Below, one piece after another: positions 49,638-61,704 of a DNA stretch of 64,000 nucleotides. Under the pieces are notes generated by a model. That model ran no database searches, was not told where the DNA came from, and saw only the letters and a list, made by a program, of their open reading frames with translations. The position numbers and the translations under genes were made by a program. Numbering within the stretch: position 1 is the stretch's first letter; every line of letters begins with the position of its first letter. Source of the stretch: Acanthornis magna (lineage: Eukaryota; Chordata; Aves; Passeriformes; Acanthizidae). The stretch covers positions 1,736,001 through 1,800,000 of the forward strand of contig JAWUZG010000052.1 of assembly GCA_036785705.1 (NCBI GenBank). Direction: 5' to 3'.

Positions 49638-52600
49638 GGGGGTTTTTTCTTTGTGGATATGAGATGATAGGTACTGAGCAATAACAGAATATATTGCTAT
49701 GAGTCATCAAGCAAACTAGAGGAGCTAGTAGGCTGGTAAAGCACCCGCTGAGTGCAATTATGTCCTGTGCAGTGCTTGTAAACTTTACCTGTCTCTTCAA
49801 CACTTCCCATAAATCCCCCTGACTGCGGTGTACCACTGTGGCTTCCCGAAATCCCTCCGCATCTCAGACACAGCTTTATTTTCCTCCACCTTACTCCTAA
49901 GTTCAGACTTGCAGAAATGGTAATAAACTAACTCAGTTATTTTAAGAAAATCCCCAAGTCCTTACTCTTTAATACTAAAAAAACTCCACATATATCTTTA
50001 CAGGCTTACATATGCACAGGTATGCAAATGGCTACAGTATTGTACTCAGGTGTTTGGCTTTCCAGCATAGTTTTTTGGTTTGTTGCCAGGTAACTGGAAT
50101 ACTTCTGATACACATGTGCAGAAGGCAAACTTAATTGTTTTTCACGTGCATCCAAATTAGGAGCTGGCAAAGGCTACTGTTACTTCTGCTGATGAGAAAG
50201 TTACATCTGTGGGAACACAGAAAGCTACAGAGTGTGTCTGTCTGGGGCTAATTGATTTATAAAACTTGCCGACAGACAGATGTGAACAAACACTTCTGAC
50301 AAACAACATGATTATAAATTAGCTTCTTCTTTTTATAGGAGGTAGGCTAAAAACACACAGCAAGGATAAGTAATGGGTGTGGGAGACACGTTATTTATTT
50401 TCTGCATCCAATGAAGCACAGTGATTGTACTCTTGTTCTGTGGGCTGGTTTCCCAGAGTCTGGGAGTAGGGGAAAAAGAGCTGAAGAATGAGGATGATCT
50501 CTACAAAATGGGAAGCATATTGCAGTACTTCAGCAAAAGATGTAAACATGATCTCTCTGAGCTCTTTGTCTGAATTTGTGAGTTTCAGTGGATAGTTAGA
50601 TAGGTCTCATCGTTATTAAGGAATTTCGGTGCTGTTTTGCTTAAAGAAATTCACTCCTACACAGATTAAACAACTTAATTTCAGGATTTGTTCTATACAG
50701 GAGAAGGGGGTGTGAACTTCATTGCATTGCTTTGATAAGTAAATAAAGTTGTGCAATTCCTTTGAGTTGTCTTTTAAGTCAATGAACAACACAATTGGTT
50801 TCCCCAGGAGAATGGAGGGTGTGAAGGGAGGGCTGAGCCTAACAGACAACTGAAGTCCTCTGTATGGTTATGTGAATGTTGAGACTGCTTTCTAAAATAA
50901 CTAAGTGCTTTCCTCAGTGTCTCAGAAGAAGATTAGAGGAGAAAAAGACAGAAAACATCCTACCACTTCATACCTACATTAAAGAAAAAGAGTTCCACAT
51001 GTTATTGTTTAGATGAGAATTTCCCTTCATTTTCTCATATATAAGCAGGAGGCAATAAGAAATAGAATTGAAATTAATTTGGCTCAAAGTGGTTGAAGTG
51101 CAATTTTTAAAAAGTATTAAATATGACAACAGATCACAGAAATTCACAACAAAGATTACATTATCTAATGTCATTAGTAAAGTCAGTGAAGAAATTTAAA
51201 ACAAAGGTAAATAGGAATCTTCTTATCATCCCTCAAGCTTCCAGCATCCCTACCGGCCCTATCTGGGTTCTGCTGGTCCCATTACCAAGCATGAGGCAGC
51301 AATAACAGGGACACGTAGAGAGGAATATGCAGTGTATGCCTATATTTTATACAGAGGGAAAGGTTGCCATCCATCATCACAGTTCCAGAGGGAGAGGCAA
51401 TCCTGAATCTTTCCTCTACAATGCTTTCCACCACAACACAAAGAAATCACAGTGAGCGAGAGAGCACATGAGTGCTAAGTGCACTAGCACAAGGGTAGAA
51501 GTGGAAAAAAAAAACAACCAGAAAAGTCATTACTCATCAGTCTTCAGATTTATAGCCTTCAGGGTCTGGGAGGGTGGGAGCTCAGCACAGACAGCAGCAG
51601 CAGACACTGCTGTTCCTCAGCTAAGGCCTGACCTTCCCTGACTGCCCAGGTAGGCAGATGATGGGAGAAGGGCAGGGAAAGTTCCTGCTGCTCAGTTCTC
51701 AGGGTGCTGCCCTTGTACAGCTACCTTGTACAGTTCAGAGCAGCAACGCTCAGCATTGGATCTGTGAAGGGCAGTGAGCAGCCAGGAGCAATTCTGGCAG
51801 CCAGTGAGGGATTTTTCAGGATGAGAGCTGAGTGCAGTCAAGGAGAGGTAGGCAAAGCGTTCCCCAGACTTGTGGTTTCTGGGAGCAGGAGGATACAGAG
51901 GCACACCCTTGCAGGCAGAGGCTTGCTGGATTCATGGGAGTTCATGGTGCTTACTCTACTGAGGGTCTGTGGTGCAATGAGGTTTAGCACTGAGTTACCC
52001 TCAGTGGCATCCAGCAGAACTTGGTATGAGGGACAAAATACAAGCAAATTGAGGTTCCAAAGCTCATACAGATGCTCCAGTCTAGGCAGAAATCTTGGCA
52101 GACAGGACATGCCAGTGGGACACAGGACATAGAGCATTCCTGGGAAGATTATGCTAATTATTCCTGTCATTAAGAGCAGCAGGAAATGAGTCTTTGAGAG
52201 CAGCTTGTCTCACATACGGACATACACACACGCACCAGGCACAAGCCAAGGCAGGCTTTAGGAGAAAAGATTGTTGCTCAGTGTAAAGGAAACTATGTCA
52301 ATATTATCTTTTAATAACAAATCCAAAAGGAGGCAAGCTGTCCCAAAGAATGAGCCAACAGAAAACACGATTCACAGGAATATGACAGAGCAAGGGGCCT
52401 CAGTTGAACAAATTAGCATGTGCAAATATTTGGGCTGATGAGCTTGATGGATTTAAATTGTAGAAACCCCTATTAACAACTGACATCCCAAACTGAAGTT
52501 GCATAAAAAAGAGCCTTCCCCAACCCAGGAATTGTTTTTCCTGCCTTGTTTTCTTTCACTTAGTAGAAAACATTTTTCCTTCATGCTGTGAGAAACAACC

Positions 52601-52978
52601 TTTTTTTCATCACTGTGCTTGCTCTCACTTTTCTGATGACTGCACTGAGTTTAATAAGTTGCTGTCAGACATGTGCAGTTAAAGCTTCGGGTTGTGTTTC
52701 TGTTTTCTCTGGTTCTTGCACAACACAATTCCAGTGGTGTCACTTTTACAAGGCATGATGCAACTCCTCACAGGAACAGTGCAAGACAAAAGCAAGGTGT
52801 TTATGGAGCACTGAAGTATCCCTCCCCTGCTGTGGGACATATGTGCAAAAAGATCTCCTGTAGTGCCTCTTCATCTTAAACCCATCTGGGTTTTTTCAAA
52901 GTGCTCCCTGAATAAACAAGGCAGGAAGAATTATGTTTTATACGCATGGAAAATGCACAAGTTATCTTTTTTCTTCCC
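49638..52978. other. unique interval, no gene seen
   Basis: About 3.3 kb without a repeat family. 50230-50345 and 52300-52470 are compact unique stretches with homeobox- or octamer-like words (TAATTGAT, ATTATAAATTAG, TAGCATGTGCAAAT). 51560-52140 is locally richer in GC, with 142- and 110-codon frames on opposite strands. Neither shows a domain, so no gene is called. Confidence 0.5.
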
Positions 52979-53103
52979 ATAGAATCATAAAATGGCTTGG
53001 GTTGGAAGGTACCTTAAAGATCATCCAGTTCCAACTCCCCTGCCACTGATATGAATGCCACCCACTAGACCATACTGTCCCATCCAACCTGGCCTTGAAC
53101 ATT
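52979..53103 (-). mobile_element. CR1 LINE 3' end fragment
   Basis: 'atagaatcataaaatggctt' then 'gggttggaaggtaccttaaa', 'gatcatccagttccaactcc', 'gccacccactagaccatact' and 'catccaacctggccttgaac'. Low divergence from the usual sequence. Truncated after 'gaacatt'. Confidence 0.93.
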
Positions 53104-53944
53104 TAATATGTTTTCATTTTCCATGCTTTTGCATGTATAATAGAGTTAATGCTAGGATCATCTGAATGGAAGGCAAATTTTGTACCCAAGGAGAGACTGA
53201 GAGAAAGTAGCTGTTCTGCTTTGATTTGGTTCTTGATCCCAAGAAGAGAGAAGATGAAGGGCAATCCATGTTCTTATATGGCCACCTTGGTCTTTCTTTT
53301 TACTGCCACAAAAGCAAGGAAAAAAATAATGCAGGAAATTCCTGTGCTCCAGCTGTACAGTTAACACACAACTTTCAGGAGTGAATTACCCTGCTAATGC
53401 CATAGTGTCTGCTACATGTCAGTTAGAGCAAGGCAGCAAGGCACTCGCTTTTGTACTTATTATGCTTATCTCAATTGCTATTCACAGTCTGAAGCCTCAC
53501 TTTGCTGCCATTTTATACTGATCACTGTGCTAGACTGAGGAAAAGCTTATGACCATACGGTAGCATTTGGCTGCTCACCCATTCTCAGGATTTCACCCAG
53601 TTCTCATTGACTTTCAATGTCATCTGGATGACTAATTGCCACAGGCATGTCTCAAAGCCTCAGCCACAGTACCCCAAAGTATGCAGACTACTTCAAAGTC
53701 TAACCACATAAAACAACAGGTTCCTGCCTCCAGGCACTTGCACCTACTGTTAGACGTTTATCCTAAAGCGGTAAAGATAAGTCAAGCAAGGCAGAGTGGT
53801 TATGGCAAGTCTCAGGCCACAGTGTGCAGTTGGGAGTATTAGGAAGAGCTGGGCTACTCCAATGAGCATTGTCCTCCCCCTTGCAGTGACCATCACCAGA
53901 GGTTGCAGGAAGGGTGCTGAGCAGCTGTGCTTTGATGTGCAGGA
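53104..53944. other. unique DNA, no gene seen
   Basis: No repeat or exon is recognised. The last 100 bases could be the decayed head of the adjoining SINE relic, but I cannot show it. Confidence 0.5.
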
Positions 53945-54060
53945 TTTATTTCATGCTCTGCCACTGATGTCCAGGAGAGCCTCTGCCAGGTCATTTAACC
54001 CCTCATTTAACTCCTCTGACCTAATAATTTTTCTCTATTAGGTCACAAAGTGCTGAGAAC
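53945..54060 (+). repeat. MIR/core-SINE relic
   Basis: 'tttatttcatgctctgccac' then 'tgatgtccaggagagcctct' then 'gccaggtcatttaacccctc' and 'atttaactcctctgacctaa' follow the MIR order: 'ctctgccacttactagctgt', 'gaccttgggcaagtcactta', 'acctctctgagcctcag'. The segment ends 'cacaaagtgctgagaac', compatible with the 'aaagcgcttagaac' tail box. More diverged than the copy at 23070. Confidence 0.55.
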
Positions 54061-55378
54061 AGGAAAAGTCTTCTGTTATCCATGTGCAAATGAGTTTATC
54101 TTGGAGACTCTGGCATTGGCTGGAATCTGACCTGGGAAAACTCTAGGAGAAATAATATCAGGAAGTACTTTTGTGTCCTTAAAAGAGTGGTGTGGACTCG
54201 TCTGCACTGAGTGAGCTGATGGTACCCACTTAATTGCCCTGTGAAAGTGGCCGTACTTGGTTTTGTCGGGCTTTTTTCCTCCACAGCCCCCAGTTTCTGC
54301 AGGGCAAAGGAAATCCTTTTGAACAAGATGATTCAGAACAGAGGAAAACAGCATGTCGAATAAATAACTATGTGAGGCAGGGAAAAAAAAACCCTCCTCT
54401 ATCCTAAACAACAGCAAGACCATGCAGAGGTCAGAATGGCCAGGGCTGTAAAAACCTTCTAAAAATGTATGTGCTGCTGTTGAATTGCTTTGCCCTTGTT
54501 TCCAGAGCTTCTCAGGGAATTGTATTCAATCTCAAGTTTTATGAAGAGAAGCCCAATGAAGATTTGGTCTGCAGCATTTCTAGCTGTAGTCTGAAATGCT
54601 GCTCAGGATGTCTTTAAAGATTTAGAAAGAATTTAGCTTTAGTGTTGTTTGTGTGTGATTATTGTTGGGTTTTTTCCAAACCACAGAATTGCTGAGAGGT
54701 TTTATACCTTTTTTATTTTCTCCCTTCAAAGATTAGGGATAGACTCATCACCTAATTACTTTGTTTCCATCTTGTAAACAAGATCTGGAGAGTAAGATAG
54801 CAAAGAACATATTTCTACTTGTATCTTACAACATGCCTACACTGAAAGAAATGATACATAACAAAATTTCATTTCAATTTCCTGTAACAGGGCGCCCCGT
54901 GAAGTGGGAAAGAGAAAAGTGGAGATGCTGTTAGACACAGTCTGTTCTGTGTAGTTTTAGCCTGCTTCGAAGGGCTGCTAAATGGAAAATTTCAGTTTCA
55001 ATAAACCTTTATTGACATATTTAATAATATTAATAAATTATTCAAATAGAAAAAGAACAGAAGTTCCCATGAAAAAGTAGACAGATGTTATTTAAGCAGT
55101 CCTTGCCTGGAATATAGGAAAGCCAGGTTTCTCAGTTCCAAAAATCTGAAAAATAAGTTGAATATGAAGCACAAAGAAAAGGTTCTCTAATTGTTTTTTC
55201 TATTTATTTAATCTTTCTTTTCCAAGTTCACTCAAAACCAAAGAAAGTAAACATTTAACCTGGCATTTTTACAGTTAGGTTTTAAAAATTCTTGCTTGCA
55301 GTGTAATTTTAGTTGGCTGTGATCCTTTAAAAACAGCTGGAATAATGATGTATCTGCATGCATGCTCAGTATTTCATA
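54061..55378. other. unique DNA, no gene seen
   Basis: No repeat family is recognised. Overlapping minus frames at 54076-54423 have no domain. Confidence 0.55.
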
Positions 55379-55448
55379 TATAATATAATATAGTATAGTA
55401 TAGTATAATATAATGTAATATAATATAATGTAATGTAATATAATATAA
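55379..55448. repeat. pentanucleotide microsatellite with three unit variants
   Basis: Fourteen perfect-length 5-bp units without a frame slip. With A=tataa, B=tatag and C=tgtaa the order is A A B B B A A C A A C C A A. The 152- and 76-codon minus-strand frames over this stretch are translated repeat (YYIIL-type), not genes. A/T-rich 'taaataaataaaaaat' sequence follows. Confidence 0.95.
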
Positions 55449-57449
55449 ATGTAATATGCCATATATAGTATGTTACATGCATCATATATTGTATAAATAA
55501 ATAAAAAATAAAAAATGAAATAAAATAATAACCCTCTGCAAACTTTTCCTCCTTCATTTCATAGTCTGGAAGCCATCTCATGAGCTTGAGAGAACCTCTG
55601 AGGAGATCATGGGTAGAGGGTTGACATATATTCTTAAGGTAAATAGTGCTGCTCTTTAGATACATGGTTCCTGGATTGTCTAAAGAGATTGACGATAACA
55701 CCCTGTAGCTGTCAGTGCAAAGATGGGAATATTCTAAATAAAAAATGAAAAAAAAATTAAAAAAAAAAAACAAACCAAAAAACTTCCCGTAATCAAATGT
55801 TAAATAAAGCATTACCATAGCCAAAGTTATATTTTCTACTATGGCAGGTTGTATATATCAAGAAAAGTGGGGGAAATAAATAAAACCTCTCTCATTAGAT
55901 CTGCAGCCTGAAGATGGGAGGGGTATAAGCACCACCTCCTGTTTCCTGAGATTTGCAAAACCAGAAAATGCATGAGTGACACAAATCAAGGCAAGTCTGT
56001 GAAGCCCTTTAGAGTCTACTTAATATTTTGGTTTTCCTTAGTAAATATTTTCCCTTAAATGTCTGACTTCTGAGAGAAAAGTGCAAATGGTGGCGTTTGC
56101 CCTTGCTGTTTTAGACTGGCATATAAGAAAGTGCCTGAGTCCTGATTTGTCAAGGAAGAAATTATCATCTTGATTTCAAAGGAAATCTCTCGATAATAGG
56201 GCATCTTTAAGGTCTTAAAGATATCCATGGGATTCCAGCACACATTTAACCATGTATCTATGCATTCTTTCTGAAGTGGGCCCAACAGCCCAATCAGAGC
56301 TTTCAGAAAGTCTCCAGTCCTTACAGACCTCAGGGTGTGCTTTCCCATTTGATCATTATCTCACCACTTTTTCTTGAGATTTTAGCAGTGATTGTGTGTG
56401 TTAGTACTGATTTTGAGCAGGATGAGAGATCACCCATTTTGGAAATGCTATGAGTTTGCAGTGCCCAGCTGTGCTGGGGATTTCTGCCCTCCCGGTTTTT
56501 CCTCTATGCAGAGGATATGAGGGCATCATGGCTCATGGGGAACCTTCCCTCTGAAGCCTTCCACAAGCATCTCCACCTCCATAGACCTCAGATACACATA
56601 GCAGCCAACCACCTTTGCCTTTTCGTTACATGAAGTCTACGGAATGTCATGGGTTTCTGAATCAATGGTGTTCCTGTAGCTTTTCCTCCAACAATTTATT
56701 TTTGCTTATAAATTCTACACTGAAATTCAATTTCATTAAATGCACAGATGAGCTGCTGGACTCTAATGAGGGCTGAGCATGGAAATATATTTCCATGCTT
56801 TCACTGGTCATTTCACCCAAGGGTGATGTCTTTCAAGGCTGAAAGGAATTAATCAAAGAAAAAGGTGATGGAGGAAATCAGCCTCTTCTCACTGCCTGCT
56901 GCCAGTCCAGGGAGAAGTGAAATGAGCTGTCAGAGCTCAAAGGGAGCAGAGGAGGGAGAGATGATTGTAGTTCACTGTGCATCTTCTCCATTGAGCCTCA
57001 GGATGCAACAATCAGAAAAATGAATTCTCTGGTGCTCTGAACACACCACCAAATGGCACAGCCTTCCCTTTGCTGCCAAACCCTTATGTGAGAGGTGTTC
57101 ATGCAATGACAAACCTTACAGAAGCCCATGTGTGCACAAGGGAACCAACCCCCTGCATCTTTCTCACTGGTTTTGGGTAATCTCCTGTCCCATGGCAGGG
57201 TCTGGGTGCAGCACAGCACCTTCATTGACAATACCACTTTAATTAATAATGAATTGCTTGCCACAGAGGCCACCAACCTGTGCCAACCCAGATCCCAAGG
57301 CTGCAATTTATATTGTCCTTTCTGCTCTGGACACTCTCTCCTTTGCTCAGAAGACAGGTCTCCTGCTCCTCAAGGTAAACTTCCTGGATTGTTTAACATC
57401 CCTTCTTCACCGTCAGTGAGCTCCAATGATAAAAGAAAATTAATAAAAC
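55449..57449. other. unique DNA with A-rich tract, no gene seen
   Basis: A-rich simple sequence lies at 55741-55782. The minus frame at 56055-56348 (97 codons) has no motif I recognise. No exon is called. Confidence 0.55.
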
Positions 57450-57525
57450 CAGAATCACAGAATTGTTCAGGTTGGAACAGTCCTCATGTGTTTGCAACCT
57501 CCCTGCCATGGGCAGGGACGCTTTT
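57450..57525 (-). mobile_element. CR1 LINE 3' end fragment
   Basis: 'agaatcacagaattgttcag' then 'gttggaacagtcctcatgtg', 'cctccctgccatgggcaggg' and 'acgctttttag'. Short and diverged, but the tail and the 'ctgccatgggcagggac' box are clear. Confidence 0.85.
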
Positions 57526-58706
57526 TAGCATTAGAAGCATTAAGGGTAAATCTGATCACTTGTAAAGGTACTAAAGGAGTGTTTCAGAGTAAGGCACACT
57601 TCACTCCCAAAGAAGCAAGGAAGCATGTATTTATGTTTTAAAATCAAGGGAAATAAGGATAGAAGGTTAAAATGAAAAATAAGATAGAAAAACTAAAAGG
57701 AATTATTTTTTCCCCCAGAAAATCACTACTTGAAAATTTCACAGACAACACAGCCACTTGAACAATGAATAAAGCAGACTGGTTTAAAAGCAGTGAAATT
57801 GCCCTCTACTCAGCTTTCTTTTAATCTTTTGTGGCCCTACAAGGAGTCTTAGAAGAGGCAGCCCTGTGACATGATAATCCAGCCTCCTCCAGCAGCTGAG
57901 CTTAATCAGTCAGTAAGACCTGACGCCACTATATTTTCAAGCAGGAACCTCAAATTCTCTTTTACATGGCTAAACACTTGCTGGTTTTACATCTGCTGAA
58001 TTAAGACATGGAAAAACCCCCAAAAAACCAACACTAACCACAAACAATTTAGATGACTAAATCCACATTGCTAATAGTCCCTAATTGCTAACCTGAAGGT
58101 CCATAGCAGTCCTGATTGTCACTCAAGTTGTTTTATAAATGTATGTTGATTTTGAAATTGTAATGGTGCTGAATTAGCAAATGGATGAATAATGGCAGAA
58201 CAGTTTTTTGTGTCAGGGGACCCTACATTATGAATGATAAGGTTTCCCATCTGTGTAACTCCTGGGATTGCAAAACATTTACCAAAAATTACTTTCTCAT
58301 CACTCAGAACACCCTGGGAAGTAATCAGATGTTTGTGTTTCACAGAAGTTCAAACCACAGCCTTAACAAACCCGATGGCTTGTGTGTATCCTGCCACAAG
58401 GTCCACGGCAGGATTAAGACCAGGAAAGCTGATTTCAATAGAAATTGACACACACCCATTTTTCCATGGGCTGTGTCTTGTAATTAGTTATTGGTGTGTC
58501 TAGAAATGAGCAGACTCCAGCTGGAGTCACACTTTCAACTCTCTCCTGAGATTCCACACTTCCCTCTTGCAAGTAAGTGGTGAGCTCTTCCTGAGCCCCC
58601 TGGCTCAGGCTGTCCGGAGGGTCACCTTCATTGCAAGACTCAAGCAGCCTTTAGGACTATTATTTGACTGAGAAGTGGTACCAGGGCATTGACAAAAAAG
58701 AGAAAG
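57526..58706. other. unique DNA with a GC-rich hairpin, no gene seen
   Basis: A perfect 8-bp stem CCTGAGCC/GGCTCAGG with a 4-base loop lies at 58590-58609. No gene or repeat family is recognised. Frames near 58119-58503 overlap on both strands. Confidence 0.5.
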
Positions 58707-58825
58707 AGAATCATGGAATAATTTAGGTTGGAAAAGATTTCTAAGATCATCAAGTCCAACCATTAACCCCGCACTGCCAAGTCTACCAGTAAATGGGGCC
58801 CTTGAGTGCCGCATTACTCATACAA
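58707..58825 (-). mobile_element. CR1 LINE 3' end fragment
   Basis: 'gagaatcatggaataattta' then 'ggttggaaaagatttctaag', 'atcatcaagtccaaccatta', 'accccgcactgccaagtcta', then 'aaatggggcccttgagtgcc' and 'gcattactc'. This is the complement of the type with 'acttggcagtgctgggttaa'. Confidence 0.92.
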
Positions 58826-59509
58826 GAACTGTGAGATTACGTGAACCTAATTTCTGAAAAAAGAAGCCTAAACCAATTTTTTTCTTCCTTTTATTTGTGC
58901 AAGGCAAAAATCTTGGTAATTCCTGTTTTTCTATTTTTTCCTGATACAGCCAGATAGACTGTAAGAGTAGAGTGTGGTCCTTGGCAACAGTAGTCACTGG
59001 GAAAGGATGTGGTTGGTTAGACTCCCCTGCAATGGCAGGGATTTAATGTATTTCTCCCTTGCTGTACATGGCTTTCAAAAGAATGGAAATAAGTTTTAAA
59101 CACTTTTGGTTTTTTTCTTAATCAAATGGTACTACAGAAATCAGGATAAAGCATGCACAGTTAGAAACTGATTTTCCTTTAATGAATGAAAAATAAGTTT
59201 AGAGTGCAAAGAACCAGCTTGATATTACTTGAAATGATATTGCAGAGAGTGGAACCAAATTCTGGCTTTAGTTTGTTTATGTATGCATTGAATATTTGGT
59301 CATCTTCATGTTCATGCCTCACAGAGATGAAGGAATTCTGGTGGCACCAAGCCAGCTTTATGCACTAGAAATGTATCCAAACAGCCATGTTATTATTTAA
59401 CCATCTACTATTAGAGAATATCATCCCACTGTTGATGTGTACTTTTGGTCAACCTGATATGGATGGAAAAAGAGATTTCCTTATGTTAAGGGTTGACCTG
59501 AGGCTCCTC
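58826..59509. other. unique DNA, no gene seen
   Basis: Nothing recognisable. Confidence 0.55.
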
Positions 59510-59745
59510 AATATTAGATCATAATTATTAGGAACAATTTCTTCATCAAAAGGATTGTCAAGTACTGGAACAAGTGGTCCAGAAAAGTGGTGGAGTCACC
59601 ATCCCTGGAGATATTTAAAAGGGGGGTGGATGTGGCAGTTTAGGACATGGTTTAGCGGTGGACTTGGCAGTGCCAGGTTAATGGTTGGACTTGATGGTCT
59701 TAGAGGTTTTTTCCAAACTAAACATTGTGTGATTGTATGATTCTA
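59510..59745 (+). mobile_element. CR1 LINE fragment with 3' end
   Basis: 'atattagatcataattatta' then 'ggaacaatttcttcatcaaa', 'tcaagtactggaacaagtgg', 'agtggtggagtcaccatccc', 'tggagatatttaaaaggggg', 'gacatggtttagcggtggac', 'ttggcagtgccaggttaatg' and 'gttggacttgatggtcttag', ending 'gtgattgtatgattcta'. Confidence 0.94.
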
Positions 59746-60053
59746 AGATATTTACTGGGTTAAAAGTCTCCTCTGGAGAAGCCAACAGCTGATGAATATA
59801 TTAGCTTAACTCAACTCCATTTCCCTCCTGACTATGCGAGAAGGAGCTACACCAGCATGCCCAGAACGGGAATCAATTACTCCTCCTTCTCACACTGCTA
59901 AATATTCAGGTCCTGTTGGTGCATCTCCTCCTGTTTGGCTCCAGTTCCCTTGCAGGTTAGCAAGGAAATCAGATGCAAATCACATAGGTGATTCCTCAGC
60001 GGGAGGACATAGCTGTGGCTGCCAAGGAGGAGGCAGGCTGCCTTTGTGTTTCT

Positions 60054-60090
60054 CAGAGTCCCACAGCAGAGTCACACAGCAGAGTCACAC
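60054..60090. repeat. 13-bp minisatellite, about 2.8 copies
   Basis: Unit cagagtcacacag: the first copy has one substitution (cagagtcccacag), the second is exact, and the third stops after 11 bases. It produces a short serine/histidine/threonine-rich repeat in the translated frame. Confidence 0.85.
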
Positions 60091-60237
60091 GCTTACCATT
60101 GACTTTCAAATGGGAATATGTAGATGCAAGTAAGAGTTATGGAAATGTAGCCTTTCACTGTATCATTAGTTTTTTGTTTCCACATGACAGAAACTCATGA
60201 TTTATTTTGAATATTTAAACTGTGTCAGTGCATGCGC

Positions 60238-60255
60238 TTTTTTTTTTTTTTTTTT
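60238..60255. repeat. poly(T) tract
   Basis: Eighteen uninterrupted T residues, not adjoining any element I recognise. Confidence 0.85.
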
Positions 60256-61473
60256 GGTTCCTTTGGTGACTGTGAAATTAGTAACCCCAACAGTTTGGCA
60301 TAGCAGCATAAAGAATCTAACATAGCTGAAGAACATTGTAAAGGGGTCTATTTTGCATATCATCTTATCTAATCGCAACATATGTAGTGTCCTTAAAGTA
60401 AAGGAATATGCAGGTGGTCACCTGGGTTGTGTTCTCCCTGCTGGACAAATCGATTAGTCTATATAGATCATCTTTAAAGTAGAAATTATACTTAAATCAC
60501 ATGGAAGTTTTAAGCCTTTTTCAAGGCTTGAGGAGTGCTCTCATATTTTTGGATTCAGTATAACATACTATCTACGCTGTATACAGATATCAGCAAGCTT
60601 GAGACTATTTTAGTTCCTTCACTCACACCATCCCACTAAACATCTTTTATTGCCACTTATGTCTATGGTTTAAGACTGGGCTACATGGGACACAGTCAGC
60701 AAGATTTTCTGTCCTTGTGTTAACACCAAAGAAAACTAGAAATTAACTCCACCAAATGCAAGGCTACATCCAGTTTCAAACTGAGCTGCAGCAATATCTT
60801 TTTTTTTATCTCCTCAAAATCTTATGCAGTCCTGAACATTTAGCTTTAGCAGAATCACTCACCTGACGGTTTGATTTCTCTTGCTCCAGCCGGCAAAGCA
60901 GTTGAGCTACTTAGCAGTTCTGCTGAAATTACTGCTGAAAAGCACAGGCAGGTGTATCTCTCTGAATCAAGTCCTTATCACAAGAACTTCAGGGGCGACC
61001 AGATGATCTGACCAAGGAGCTAAGAGGGATCATTTCTCTTAACTAAGCTTCTCTCAGAGGCAAATGGCTATTTGCATATTTTACCTGAAGTATCAGGCTT
61101 TTATTAGTTATAAGGAAGCATAATGGTATCTGCCGATATATTATCCTTCCAGTATGACCTATCTATACCTTATTTTACTATTCAGAACATTTAATTGAAG
61201 GCTCTACCTCTGTGCAGCACTAGAAATTACTGGCCTTATCGTTTTCTCAATTAAGTGGCATAAATTGTGAACAGTTTCACTGAAACCAGAGAAGTTTGAG
61301 TGATGTAAAACTGGTGGGGAAAGAAAAGAGGGCCCTTGAGTCTCATAGTTCTGTCTGTAATACACTCAGTCCAAGGGCCTTCAACATACAGCCCCTCTCT
61401 GCTACAGACTGCTTTGCAACAGGAATCTGACACAGAGTATTTGCAAAGACTGGGGCTAAAATGTTTTGTTGGG

Positions 61474-61493
61474 GTTTGTTTGTTTGTTTGTTT
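61474..61493. repeat. (GTTT)5 microsatellite
   Basis: Five exact GTTT units, located about 40 bp upstream of a CR1 fragment. Confidence 0.85.
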
Positions 61494-61530
61494 GGTCTTT
61501 AATGGACAGAAGCTAAATACTAATATACTC

Positions 61531-61704
61531 ACAGGGGCTGCCCGGGGAAGTGATTGATTCACCAACCTCGGAGAAGTTTAAGAGACACGTAGATGTGGAG
61601 CGTAAGGACATGGGTTAGTGGTGGGATGACACATTTAGTGTTACATTAATTGTTGGACTGGATGATCTTAGAGGTCTTTTCTAACCCAAATGATTCTATG
61701 GTTT
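61531..61704 (+). mobile_element. CR1 LINE 3' end fragment
   Basis: 'caggggctgcccggggaagt' then 'gattgattcaccaacctcgg', 'agaagtttaagagacacgta', 'gatgtggagcgtaaggacat', 'gggttagtggtgggatgaca', 'attgttggactggatgatct' and 'tagaggtcttttctaaccca', ending 'aatgattctatggtttt'. Well preserved 3' end with local change in the 'ttggcagtgctgggtt' box. Confidence 0.93.

Larger units (their letters stand above)
59746..61530. other. unique DNA with a minisatellite and T tract, no gene seen
   Basis: Apart from the 13-bp repeat (60054), the T tract (60238) and the TTTG repeat (61474), nothing is recognised in this interval. Confidence 0.55.

Noticed and set aside
51704..52170. Opposite-strand frames of 142 and 110 codons
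   Set aside because: They overlap each other in a locally GC-richer patch. Neither has a motif, signal peptide or splice context that I trust.
55366..55824. 152-codon minus-strand open frame
   Set aside because: It is the translated pentanucleotide array plus an A-rich tract, giving YYIIL and phenylalanine runs. No gene evidence.
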